Assembly (NCBI GenBank): GCA_022419385.1
Contig: JAJUBI010000005.1
Location: 744,001-808,000, forward strand
DNA length: 64,000 nucleotides
Reading direction: 5' to 3'
Origin: Paraconiothyrium sp. Pb-2020
Lineage: Eukaryota > Ascomycota > Dothideomycetes > Pleosporales > Didymosphaeriaceae
The notes below the pieces were generated by a model that saw only the letters and a program-made list of their open reading frames with translations, was not told the DNA's origin and made no database searches. Position numbers and translations under genes: made by a program. Shown piece after piece: positions 22,039-30,914 of the stretch (position 1 is its first letter; each line of letters begins with the position of its first letter).

Positions 22039-22835
22039 ATGGGATATTACGACGACGACGGCCACTACCACTCTTTCCGTCACGGTATCAAGGAAGCTGC
22101 TCACAAGGTCGCTGACCACATCGCTCACCCCATCCACGGTTCCCGCCACCACCACTCCCACGACCACTCGTCCAAGGCTTCCCAGCACAAGGACATTCGC
22201 GAGGACATCGTAGTCAAGGAGAAGTACACCTCTTCCTCCGCCCCCGCCCCTACCCACTTCCGTGACACTCACGTTCCCGCCCCTGCTCCCCGCCCTTCCG
22301 CTCCCGCTCCCGCCCCTACCTACCGTCCTTCCGCCGGTCCTTCAACTGTCTCCAGCCACAAGACCGTCACCACCCGCAAGATGGCTCCTCCCAACACCAT
22401 CACCATCCCCTGCCACCACATCCGCATCGGCGATCTCCTGATCCTCCAGGGCCGCCCTTGCCAGGTCATCCGCATCACTACCTCTTCCCAGACCGGCCAG
22501 CACCGCTACCTCGGTGTTGACCTCTTCACCAAGCAGCTCCATGAGGAGTCCAGTTCATCTCCCAACCCGGCCCGTCCGTCGTTGTCCAGAACATGCTTGG
22601 TCCTGTCTTCAAGCAGTACCGTGTTCTTGACATCCGTGAGGATGGCCGTGTCGTCGCCATGACCGAGACTGGTGACGTCAAGCAGGGTCTCCCCATCCTT
22701 GACCAGAGCAACCTTCTCCAGCGCCTGACCGAGTCTTTCGACAACGGTCGTGGCAGCGTTCGCATCTTGGTCATCAACGATGATGGTATGGAGATGGCTG
22801 TCGACTACAAGGTCGTCCACGGTTCGCGGTTGTAG
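22039..22835 (+). CDS. hex1: Woronin body major protein HEX1 (frame broken by one base)
   Basis: HEX1 self-assembles into the crystalline core of Woronin bodies, peroxisome-derived organelles that plug septal pores of wounded hyphae. The start M-G-Y-Y-D-D-D-G-H-Y-H-S-F-R is the family's canonical N-terminus. A His-rich linker and a Pro/Ala-rich linker follow, then the eIF5A-like core (I-T-I-P-C-H-H-I-R-I-G-D-L-L, G-R-P-C-Q-V-I-R-I, Y-L-G-V-D-L-F-T-K-Q-L-H-E-E-S-S). At 22552-22554 the frame breaks: the first frame stops at 22662, while the rest of HEX1 (V-L-D-I-R-E-D-G, M-T-E-T-G-D-V-K-Q) continues one frame back to 22835 and ends in S-R-L, the peroxisomal targeting signal. One base seems to be missing. 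As it stands the product would lose its C-terminal half and its targeting signal. Confidence 0.93.
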
Positions 22836-23461
22836 ATGACTTAGCTTTGTCAATGGTAAGCGTAACGTTCTCTAACAGAAAGTCAAAGCTAACATACCCA
22901 GGTCGCATTTGAGCATACTGTTTGTGTAACGAAACTTTTCGGAGCTTGAATCTAGTCGGCCTTGTCATATCAAATTGTGTTCATATATTTTCTTCGCTTT
23001 GATCGCCTGACTGGGCTCACTGCCACCTTGACGCGAGTCTGCTGGCGTTTTGCGCTCGTCGACTCGCGGCGGGTGCTGCCTTTTTGCATAGCAATTGGCG
23101 CAGGGATCTACGGTTCATGTGGTTTGTAAAGTGAAGTACAACTGTGGATAGTTAAGGGAGTCTTTGCTTATAACTTGAATCTTCCTCGTGCCGCTCTGTA
23201 CTGTCTGTCTTGTGATGCCTCGGTCGTCTTTAGCTCCCCCATTAGTGGGCTCACTCCCGCTGCCGGTTCCTGAGCTACCCCGCCTTCCCCAGTATATCTC
23301 CACATCCCCAGTTTCTTGCCGGTCGGTCTACGGGCTTATGCATCTGTTGTTCTCTCTCTTGTTGTATGAAGCAGTAGTGGTGGCTTTTCAATCGTACAGC
23401 GTTATCACATTAGTCAATCAACCACCGTCATTCATATCTTGCCATCGACATATCCCTTACA
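22836..23461. other. Intergenic
   Basis: 626 bases between the hex1 stop and the 2OG oxygenase start. It holds the hex1 3' UTR and the downstream promoter. No gene seen. Confidence 0.5.
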
Positions 23462-24673
23462 ATGCCTCACTCAGAGCACACATCTTCTCCCGCCGCCGAG
23501 GCTTTCGCTGATCTACCAAGTTTCCCAGACAACGTACCCACAGCTCCACTGCTACGTATCTCTCTCGCAAAACTTTTACAGAACGATGCGGACGAGCAAG
23601 AACGTTGTTGGCGTGCGTGCTGCGAGCTGGGCTTCTTCTACCTTGATGTGATGACACACGATGGTAGTGGGGAGGCATTGTTGCAGACTGTTGAGCAATT
23701 GTTTGAGACTATGAAAGGTTTCTTCGAGCTTCCGGTTGAGGAAAAGACAAAGTATGACTTTGCGGACCAGGGGAGTTACTTTGGGTATAAAGGATATGGG
23801 AAGGGCATTGTGGATGGGAAGGGTACGAAAGACAAGAACGAATTCTACAATGTACGTTGGTCCCAAGTCTAATCTTAACCCGAGTACGAAGTAGTCACGA
23901 AGCTGATGTGATTCGAACAGATCTCCAAAGACGACATCCTCAACCTGAGCAAACAACTCCCCTGCCCAGAAATTCTCAACCAGCACCGCCGTCTCTTCGA
24001 ATCCTACATCCGTTCCTCCCACTCACTTTGCATGCTGATAACCTCCCTCCTCTCCTCCCACCTCCCGCTCAAACCCGAAATCCGCGCATCCGGCGGCCTG
24101 TCTTCCCTCCACTCCCTCTCCACCACCTCGGGCGACCAAATCCGCTTCGTGAAAGCCCCACCACAACCACACTCCTCCGCATCCGTTGCTCTCGGCGAAC
24201 ACACAGACTTCGGCTCCATCACTATCCTCTTTAACCGTCTCGGAGGCTTGCAAGTCCGCCTCCCATCCTCCATCACACCCACCGCCCCTTCATCCTCGGA
24301 GCCCTGCTCTGCAGTGGAAGAGGACCTCTGCCAGGATGGTTGGACGTATGTGCGTCCTCTTCCAGGTCATTGCATCGTCAATCTCGGAGATGCGCTGGTA
24401 AAATTTTCTGGGGGTAGGTTGAGGAGTAACATCCATCGTGTTGTGCCGCCACCTGGGGAGCAGGGCAAGTGCGAGAGGTATAGTCTTGTGTATTTTTGTA
24501 GGCCGGGGGACGATGTTGTGTTGAGGACGTTGGTTGAGGGGGAGGGGAATGAGGGTGAGGAAGGTGTGAGTGCTAAGGAGTGGATTTTACGAAGGGCGTT
24601 GGGGAGGAGGAAGGCAGATGGGTGGAAGGAGAGTGGGGGGACGGAGGGTGTGAGTATGAGGGGTGGGACGTAG
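23462..24673 (+). CDS. 2-oxoglutarate/Fe(II)-dependent oxygenase, DIOX_N type (copy 1)
   Basis: Exons 23462-23851 and 23921-24673 (69-base intron), 380 residues. It belongs to the isopenicillin-N-synthase-like family, which couples 2-oxoglutarate decarboxylation to hydroxylation, desaturation or ring closure of small molecules. The N-terminal DIOX_N part is visible as R-A-C-C-E-L-G-F-F-Y-L. The iron ligands are H and D of G-E-H-T-D-F-G-S (near residue 224) and H of N-I-H-R-V-V (near 302); R of E-R-Y-S-L-V-Y-F binds 2-oxoglutarate. A Gly/Glu-rich, Arg-rich C-terminal tail is variable in the family. No tailoring partners lie beside it, so a metabolic-cluster role is not supported. A second member of the family is at 48366-49542. 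The substrate cannot be told. Confidence 0.92.
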
Positions 24674-25071
24674 TGTGAGCTTTTTGGGGGATAGAGCTTG
24701 GAAAGGCTATAAGTTTTGCATCACCACGTTAAACTACTCGTGTTGACTTTACGTATACCGACAACGCGCCCAAAGTTACTTCAGCCACATCTGTGTTTTC
24801 GATCCATTTTTTGTCGCGGGTGACCAACCTAAAGAGGGAATATGCAGACCATTTTGAGAATCTTAAAGGCCGCGCGTGTTGCGGACACGTCGTGGGTACC
24901 TCAGGGTGGAACCTTGCGAGGGTCATCACATATACACAAGTCTAATTACAAATCAGGACTTCGCTTGCTGTTCAAAATATGTATCCCATCACTCAAGACT
25001 CACCTCGAGGTTTCGTAGTCTAAATTTCTACTTTCCTTCGCGAGGTCAACTTTATCCCAGGACCTACCGCC
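24674..25071. other. Intergenic
   Basis: 398 bases between two plus-strand genes; no gene or notable element seen. Confidence 0.5.
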
Positions 25072-25968
25072 ATGCTATCCGCTCTCATACTCACTTTGTT
25101 GCCGATATGTATAGCGCAATGCTATTGGCGTGACGGCACTGTAAATCCATTGTCGATTGATGGAGAAACAACCTATCACCCTTGTAGTAACGATACTATG
25201 GATCCACTCTCCAAAATCTGCTGTGCTGACCACGACATCTGCCTTCCAAATGGAATTTGTCAATCAAAGGATACCAGATTGTTCTGGCGAGAGTCCTGTA
25301 CACAAAACAATTGGGAGGACGGAAATTGCCAGAGCCTGTGTTCAGACGAGGTGCGTGGGCCATAACCTAGGCAGACCTTCTTAGTAACTGACCAAAACAT
25401 CCATTAGACCATGCAGCGTCAAAATGATGTAGCTGTGACGCCTTGTGACGGCACAGACTCTTCAGACTTTTGGTGCTGTGGCGCGACCAGGGAATGCTGT
25501 GCTCATGACAGTGGGCTTCGAAAGTATAGGATTGTGAAACGCTTCGGGGAACCCGTGCCGACAGATCCATCGTCCTCATTGACGACTATTTATTCTGGGA
25601 CATCATCCTGGTTGTCGAGGGTCCTATCCACAGCTACGACTTCTGCACCAATATCCGCTTCCGAGCCACCATGGAGCATCCCAGAAGCACAACCGGAGCC
25701 AGCAGATGACCTATCTACAGGTGCAAAAGTGGGAATAGGTATCGGTTCCGGAGTCGCACTTCTGATTCTGGTCACTTTGGGGATCTTGGTGGCGAAGTTA
25801 GTGGAGTTGAGGAATGTTGTGAGTTCAACGTCTGCCGCTGAGCCTGTATCTCCTGAGACTTCAAGGGTGAAGTGGGCCCGTGATACACCAATTGAGCTGG
25901 TCGGCGGACCGTACTCGCCGCTAGAGATGCCTGATAATACGTTGACGGAGGGAAGGCCCCAGCCTTAA
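25072..25968 (+). CDS. Cys-rich single-pass membrane protein, secreted ectodomain
   Basis: Exons 25072-25350 and 25408-25968 (57-base intron, GTGCGT...TAG), 279 residues. A signal peptide (M-L-S-A-L-I-L-T-L-L-P-I-C-I-A-Q) leads an ectodomain with many cysteines: I-C-C-A-D-H-D-I-C-L-P-N-G-I-C, later W-C-C and E-C-C. A Ser/Thr/Pro-rich linker and one membrane helix (V-G-I-G-I-G-S-G-V-A-L-L-I-L-V-T-L-G-I-L) follow, then a tail of about 65 residues with S/T-P sites. This layout (Cys-rich head, S/T-rich stalk, one helix, short tail) is widespread in filamentous ascomycetes and recalls wall-stress sensors, but I cannot name a family. The splice is supported because Cys-rich coding continues in frame after the intron. 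Confidence 0.85.
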
Positions 25969-26311
25969 GCCTTGGAACAGAAGTAGCGAGAAAAGAGCAG
26001 TGCGCATCGCAAGGAGCGACCAGTGAAGGGGACGACGTCTGACAAAATCTAAATTAATGTACATATGAGAGCAACAGATGTTGAGGGGGACCGTGAAGAA
26101 GTATCCCGTGCGTATTTACCTACTTTCGTTAGCGTTCTGCTCGCGCCTTCGCTCCTTCCTTCATTTCACTACGCTTCACCAGCACAACTGTTGATGACCT
26201 CATCGGTCATTCACCTTCTCCCGCAATTTTTGCCGCTGTCTGCTCCCACGCACAACACTTCGCTCCACGGCAGCCCGACCAACCTCTTCACCCCGGGACG
26301 AGCCACTCAAC
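25969..26311. other. Intergenic
   Basis: 343 bases upstream of F-box-like copy B; presumed promoter and leader, no element I can name. Confidence 0.45.
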
Positions 26312-27730
26312 ATGTCGAAGCGTCGCGCATTATCAGAGCGCTTGATTGCACTCCGCGACACCAAGCGCGCAAAAGCATCTGAGCAAACTATGAATGAGAG
26401 TGCTTTCTTCGCAAAGCTGAACTACGATGTGCGCTGTGTCATCTACGACCACTTGTACGAATACCTTCCTCCACTAGCCCGCAAGTGGCATGCGAATGGA
26501 GTCCCTCAAGATGACTGCTGCCAAGGACTCATCCTCTCGTGCAAGCTAGCAAACATGGTATGTTGCCCATCACTTCACCGCGAGGATGATGTGTCTGACG
26601 CCATGATGCAGGAACTATTAGACGCAGCCGGTCGACACTGGAAGACGTACCTCAACGGCTTTCAGGAGGACTTTGAGACATATTATGGCAAGCCCATCAC
26701 TGTACACAGGGAAATTCCTCTACAACCCGGCTGGGGAGCACTGCGGTCTGTTATGCTCTCGGTTGCTGCGAAATATCTATCTTCTCGAAAGGATCTCTCA
26801 CCAGGGTTTCAACATCGGCTAGATATCGACGTGAGAATCCGAAGCCCCATCGACCCGTTGCGGAGGCTTCTAGAGCGACCGTTCGACAAGGTGACGTTGC
26901 TATTCACTTGTCCCGAGGTCGAGAGCGCTCCACCAGAAGAGGAAGTGACAAACAGCTTATGGCATCAATTGATGGAGATGCACGGCGATGTCGGTACCAT
27001 CATTAGTCGGCAGTGGCTAAGATTCATGTGCGAGGATGACAAGGAGAAGTTACACCAGTACCGAGAAAATCCGTCTTTGATCCTACCTCATCTCAAATAT
27101 GAAGACGATGAGTGTTGCGAACCGTGGTGTAAGTACGCTACAGACGCATATCGTTCGAAGAGCGGCCCGAAACGTCAGGATTACACTTCAGACGACGAGC
27201 ATCGCTTCGCTCGTGCACAGTGGGATCGCCTGTGTTCACCAGATTCTCTGGATTTCATTTGGGAGGTCGATGGTGGAGACTACGACGATCCACATACCTT
27301 AAAGCGAATACAAACAAAGGAGATTGCATTTGCGTGGGACTATCGAGACTTCAGTGGGCCGCTGAATGGGCTCCTTCTCGGGAAGAAGCGTCGCTACCAG
27401 CAGGCTCACGTAGAAGAGCTAGCTCGAGCGGACTTGTTGCACCTGCCAACTACTATCGAGGAGTACGATAAGGAGTGGCCATACAGGTGCTATTTTGATC
27501 TGCAAGGATGGGAAGATGTTTCCGACAATGATTCTCTAGTCGGCATGTGGGTTGTAGGGCATCCAAAACGTTGGATGCTGACCTCACAAGAGCCAATAGA
27601 TGACGAAGATGATTGTGACGGATTAGAGTGCGGGCTTACTAATGGTAGAGTGGAGCATGTGGAGTGCGAAGGTATTGGGAAGCCGGTCGTGGCGCGAACG
27701 ACTGAAGCAACACGTTGGCCTGGCGCATAG
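26312..27730 (+). CDS. F-box-like orphan protein, copy B
   Basis: Exons 26312-26557 and 26612-27730, 454 residues. It is the paralog of the gene at 7043-8854: both have a short basic N-terminus, F-F-A-K-L-N-Y-D-V-R-C-V-I-Y-D-H-L (here), G-L-I-L-S-C-K-L-A-N, a middle K-V-T-L-L-F-T-C-P, and the tail R-I-Q-T-K-E-I-A-F-A-W-D, with E-E-Y-D-K-E-W-P and P-K-R-W-M-L-T-S-Q. The 54-base intron (GTATGT...GCAG) has no stop and a length divisible by three, so the unspliced frame also reads through. I treat it as an intron because the paralog lacks those 18 residues exactly at this point. Copy B lacks most of the Cys-rich acidic insert of copy A. Function unknown. Confidence 0.85.
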   Translation: MSKRRALSERLIALRDTKRAKASEQTMNESAFFAKLNYDVRCVIYDHLYEYLPPLARKWHANGVPQDDCCQGLILSCKLANMVCCPSLHREDDVSDAMMQELLDAAGRHWKTYLNGFQEDFETYYGKPITVHREIPLQPGWGALRSVMLSVAAKYLSSRKDLSPGFQHRLDIDVRIRSPIDPLRRLLERPFDKVTLLFTCPEVESAPPEEEVTNSLWHQLMEMHGDVGTIISRQWLRFMCEDDKEKLHQYRENPSLILPHLKYEDDECCEPWCKYATDAYRSKSGPKRQDYTSDDEHRFARAQWDRLCSPDSLDFIWEVDGGDYDDPHTLKRIQTKEIAFAWDYRDFSGPLNGLLLGKKRRYQQAHVEELARADLLHLPTTIEEYDKEWPYRCYFDLQGWEDVSDNDSLVGMWVVGHPKRWMLTSQEPIDDEDDCDGLECGLTNGRVEHVECEGIGKPVVARTTEATRWPGA

Positions 27731-28186
27731 CGAACGGATCTCGTTAACGGTTCGCAAGTGTAGGCCCTCGGAACATCCAAAACACGAACAGCTCAACCAG
27801 AGGACAGGATGCATAGATAGGTTTGAGAGGATATGGCAATGACTGCGCAAGACAATAATTTGTGCTGCTCATGCCCTTCGCACTCTTACATACACCTTTC
27901 GGTCACATTGCATGGTCGCTATCGCAACGACTCCAAATTGCACTCGAGATCGATACCTCTGTTTTTTCAAAGCCTCGGCGGTGCTTTGGTATCAGCTAGA
28001 CAGATAATACAACAACCATCGCCAATGTAATGGTCCCATCCAGTCTCCATTATACAAATCCCTTATGACCATCCTTGTAGCCCCATCGACACTAACAGCC
28101 CTCACCCAAGTCAACCCAGCACCAACACCAATACCAAACTTAGTTGAACGCCTCACAGCCGTCGCTCTGTGCAGTCTGCTGATGTC
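27731..28186. other. Intergenic, convergent
   Basis: 456 bases between F-box-like copy B (+) and CCDC47 (-), presumably two 3' UTRs. No gene seen. Confidence 0.5.
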
Positions 28187-29684
28187 CTACCCCTTAACAG
28201 TCTGCTTCTTCGTCCTCTTCTTCGCATCCCTCTCCCGCTCCTTATCTAGATACTTCCTCTGCTCGTCCGCCGTCATGCGGCCGAGCTTCGCATCACGCTG
28301 CTCCTTCTTCAGCTTGTCGGACGCCAGCTTGCGCTCTTCAGCCTTCTCATCGTCGTCAAGCTTACGGATCTTGGCGATCTGCTCCTCCCGCGTGGCTTTG
28401 ATACGGCGCAGGGCTTCGGGGCGGAAGTGCGCTTTCGAGACGAGGAAGTCGGGGAGGCGCAGGAAGTAGGTGAAGAGCGGGAGGGTAGAGTCGTAGGGGG
28501 TGCCGGCGGATTTGAGCTTCAAGGAAAGGTTGATGCGTTTGCGGGGGACGGTGTCGTCAAGTCTGGGGATGTTATTAGCATCGGAGGCATGGGGGGGATA
28601 GGGTTCCATACTTCTTGGGCTGGTCCATGGGCTGGTCGGTAATGACCAGTGCCTCGAAATCGTCGCCAGCGTCGTTGATAGCCTTGATGAGCTCGGGGGT
28701 AAGAACAGTGTCGGTCACCTCAGCGCTCTCGCTCATGACGGTAACCCAAAGGGGAAGCTTTGCGTGGTCTTTGCTGGCGGTCAGGGAGAGATCGTAGCGG
28801 TCCTCGCGGAGACGCTTCATGAGGTCCTTGTGTACCACAGCGAATACGAAGCCATCGAAAGTGCTGTTGGCGACTTTCTCTCCCGCACCTCTCGCGATGG
28901 CTGGAGCAATCTTTGCCTCCTGGCCGTCAAAGACGTACGCGGTTGCTTCCATGCGCTCGACTGGGACGGGCATGCTCTCGAAGAAAAGAGAGATGATGAG
29001 CTCGCCGAAGCGCATCAGAGGGTTGAACCGCTTCGCCAGTGTCAACTTAAAGTCGACAAAGGCCACGTTCGCGCGCCCAGTAGCGTATGACGCGAACTCA
29101 TCGGGCTTTTTCTCGCGGAGCAAATTCGCCGGGTTGATGGCATCCTGCTGAGCCTTCTCAGTTGCTTGTGCAAGTCCCGCAGCACTCACATCGTCAATGC
29201 TAGCTTGAGGGCGCACATATCCGACCTGTGCGAACTCCTGCTGCAAGACTGGCGCATGCGACTTGATCCAGTGATTTGCCTTGTTTCGGTTGCGGCGCGT
29301 GCCCCAGAGATGTACGGCGACGACGACAAGGATGAAGGGCAGGACATAGAGCTCTAGCTTGAAGTCGTCGATAGAAGTGCGCTCCCACACGCGGTACCAC
29401 GCCGTATACGGAACTTGGCCTACGGTCGACGTGGGTGCTGCAGATGAAGCGCCCGTGGTGGTAGCGAAGGAGGACAGGGCAGGCGAGGGATCTGGTGCAC
29501 CTGCGTAGTCGGCGAAGTCTGCACGCGATGTTAGCTAAATGTTGTGGAGGTGTGCCAGAACCCAGGTCTGCGGGTCACAGTGTGCGAGGGGGAGGACAGG
29601 GGCAAGCGTACCATCGTCGCCGCCCGAGTGCGGCTGGGCGACCTTCTGCTGACCGCCAAAGAGCCCCTTTACGAAGTCGGCCAT
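28187..29684 (-). CDS. CCDC47 / DUF1682 ER membrane protein (PAT-complex type)
   Basis: Exons, in coding order, 29684-29612, 29518-28612 and 28562-28187; introns of 93 and 49 bases; 451 residues. Animal CCDC47 is part of the PAT complex at the ER translocon, which shields polar membrane segments during membrane-protein insertion. Here a short N-terminus (M-A-D-F-V-K-G-L-F-G-G) is followed by a Ser/Thr-rich stretch, one membrane helix (L-Y-V-L-P-F-I-L-V-V-V-A-V-H-L-W-G), the conserved globular part (F-A-S-Y-A-T-G-R-A-N-V, F-E-S-M-P-V-P) and a Lys/Arg/Glu coiled-coil tail (A-E-E-R-K-L-A-S-D-K-L-K-K-E-Q-R). The second intron carries a clean GCTAATA branch site. The fungal protein has not, to my knowledge, been studied much, so the role is taken from animals. 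Confidence 0.92.
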
Positions 29685-30193
29685 GTTGACAATGGATCGT
29701 GGGGATGTGGAGGTAGGGATCGTGCGGCGAGGCTGGACGAAGCTCGGCTGCACACTGACGTTTTCGGTGGTACCGACTCGCCCTAACCGAATAACCTCGA
29801 GGCATTGGCAAGCTTATTGTGGTCTCAGGTATGTAGTCAAGCTGTACACTCAAAAGAACCTGTGTTCTTCAAGCCCTCTGAGAACATTGCAGCATTCGGA
29901 CAACGCGGGCGCCTTCATAGGGAATCACTTGTTGTAGTAGTGTAGGAGAATATCAAGTGGTCTGAATCGTTCCAAGGTGGTACGTGAGCAAGGCGACAAT
30001 CACGGGGTGTTTATTGTTCCGCGACAAGCACTACCGGTAGGAGGGAAATATACATGAAGACGGGAGTCACTGTGAGTAGAAAACAAAGGGAATCTGTGCC
30101 ATTGGTTCAAGCTCTGCTGACTGTTTGTACATTGTGGCCGATAAACTACCCTCCCGCGGTGCACTACACTGCTCTCAAGTTCGTTTATATAGC
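29685..30193. other. Intergenic
   Basis: 509 bases between the CCDC47 start and the stop of the oxidase subunit gene, both on the minus strand. No further gene seen. Confidence 0.45.
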
Positions 30194-30694
30194 TTAGTTC
30201 TTGCCGAACCAGGTCTTGTGTCCCTTTGATATAGGTAAGTATCATGCTTATCCAGTGCGAAAGTGGGAACCGTACGAAGACAAGACGTCCCATCATGTAC
30301 AAGCTGGAGCCGATGCTGGTGTAGAGGACGGCCTTGTAAGCAGGGATCATCCACCTGCCGCGGGACTGTAGGGACTGTTAGTGGTCGTAGTCTTTCGTGA
30401 TCGTCCACGAGCTTCCAATGGCATGGCATGAGTCCTCTCGCAGCCAAAGCGTGCAGATCGATCATGCCTCCAAACCCATGCACAGAGCGCCACACACCTT
30501 CATCCAAAGCCGTACACCGTCATGCTTCTGGTACTCCCTCTGGTACGCGGGGACACGGTTCTCGCGGTAGATCCAGCTACGAGTCCATTAGTGACGAGCT
30601 TTGAGTGGGCGCGCAGAGGGAGACGGCGCGGCTATTGCGGACGCGGCGCGGGCAAAAGCACGCCGGAAGCTGCGGGGAATACGTACCCTGCCAT
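30194..30694 (-). CDS. COX7: Cytochrome c oxidase subunit 7a (COX7 family), 68 residues in four exons
   Basis: Exons, in coding order, 30694-30687 (8 bases), 30576-30498, 30365-30276 and 30223-30194; introns of 110, 132 and 52 bases (the last ends in AAG). The product is a single-helix subunit of mitochondrial respiratory complex IV. It reads M-A-G-W-I-Y-R-E-N-R-V-P-A-Y-Q-R-E-Y-Q, then D-G-V-R-L-W-M-K and S-R-G-R-W-M-I-P-A-Y, a membrane helix, and G-H-K-T-W-F-G-K-N at the end. The pattern N-[RK]-V-P-x-x-Q-x-x-[FY]-Q-x-x-D followed by K and one helix is that of the COX7a family. No open frame longer than about 30 codons belongs to this gene, so simple ORF calling misses it. It is divergent from the PPR-like gene 220 bases away, another mitochondrial protein. 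Confidence 0.85.
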
Positions 30695-30914
30695 TTTGAA
30701 GAGCGGAGAGGTTTCGCGGGTGTGGTGCGGGGACAATGGGTCGGTGGTGGTGGTGTTGGACTGACGAGGTGTTGCATCGAACGACCCGAGCAGGGTGCCA
30801 AGCGCTGTGGGCCCCATTATGTCAGCGGATTTTTTGAGCTCATGCTTCGTCTGTACACCAACAACGCGCCTTCGCTGCCAATGGCTTAATGCGCCTCTTT
30901 CGCTGCGCCGATCC
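30695..30914. promoter_or_regulatory. Shared bidirectional promoter region, COX7 / PPR-like gene
   Basis: Only 220 bases separate the two start codons (30694 on minus, 30915 on plus). Both products are predicted to be mitochondrial, so joint control is plausible. I do not see a specific factor site I can defend. Confidence 0.5.

Noticed and set aside
22540..22560. Programmed -1 frameshift in hex1
   Set aside because: No slippery heptamer or downstream pseudoknot is evident, and HEX1 is not known to use recoding; a missing base is simpler.
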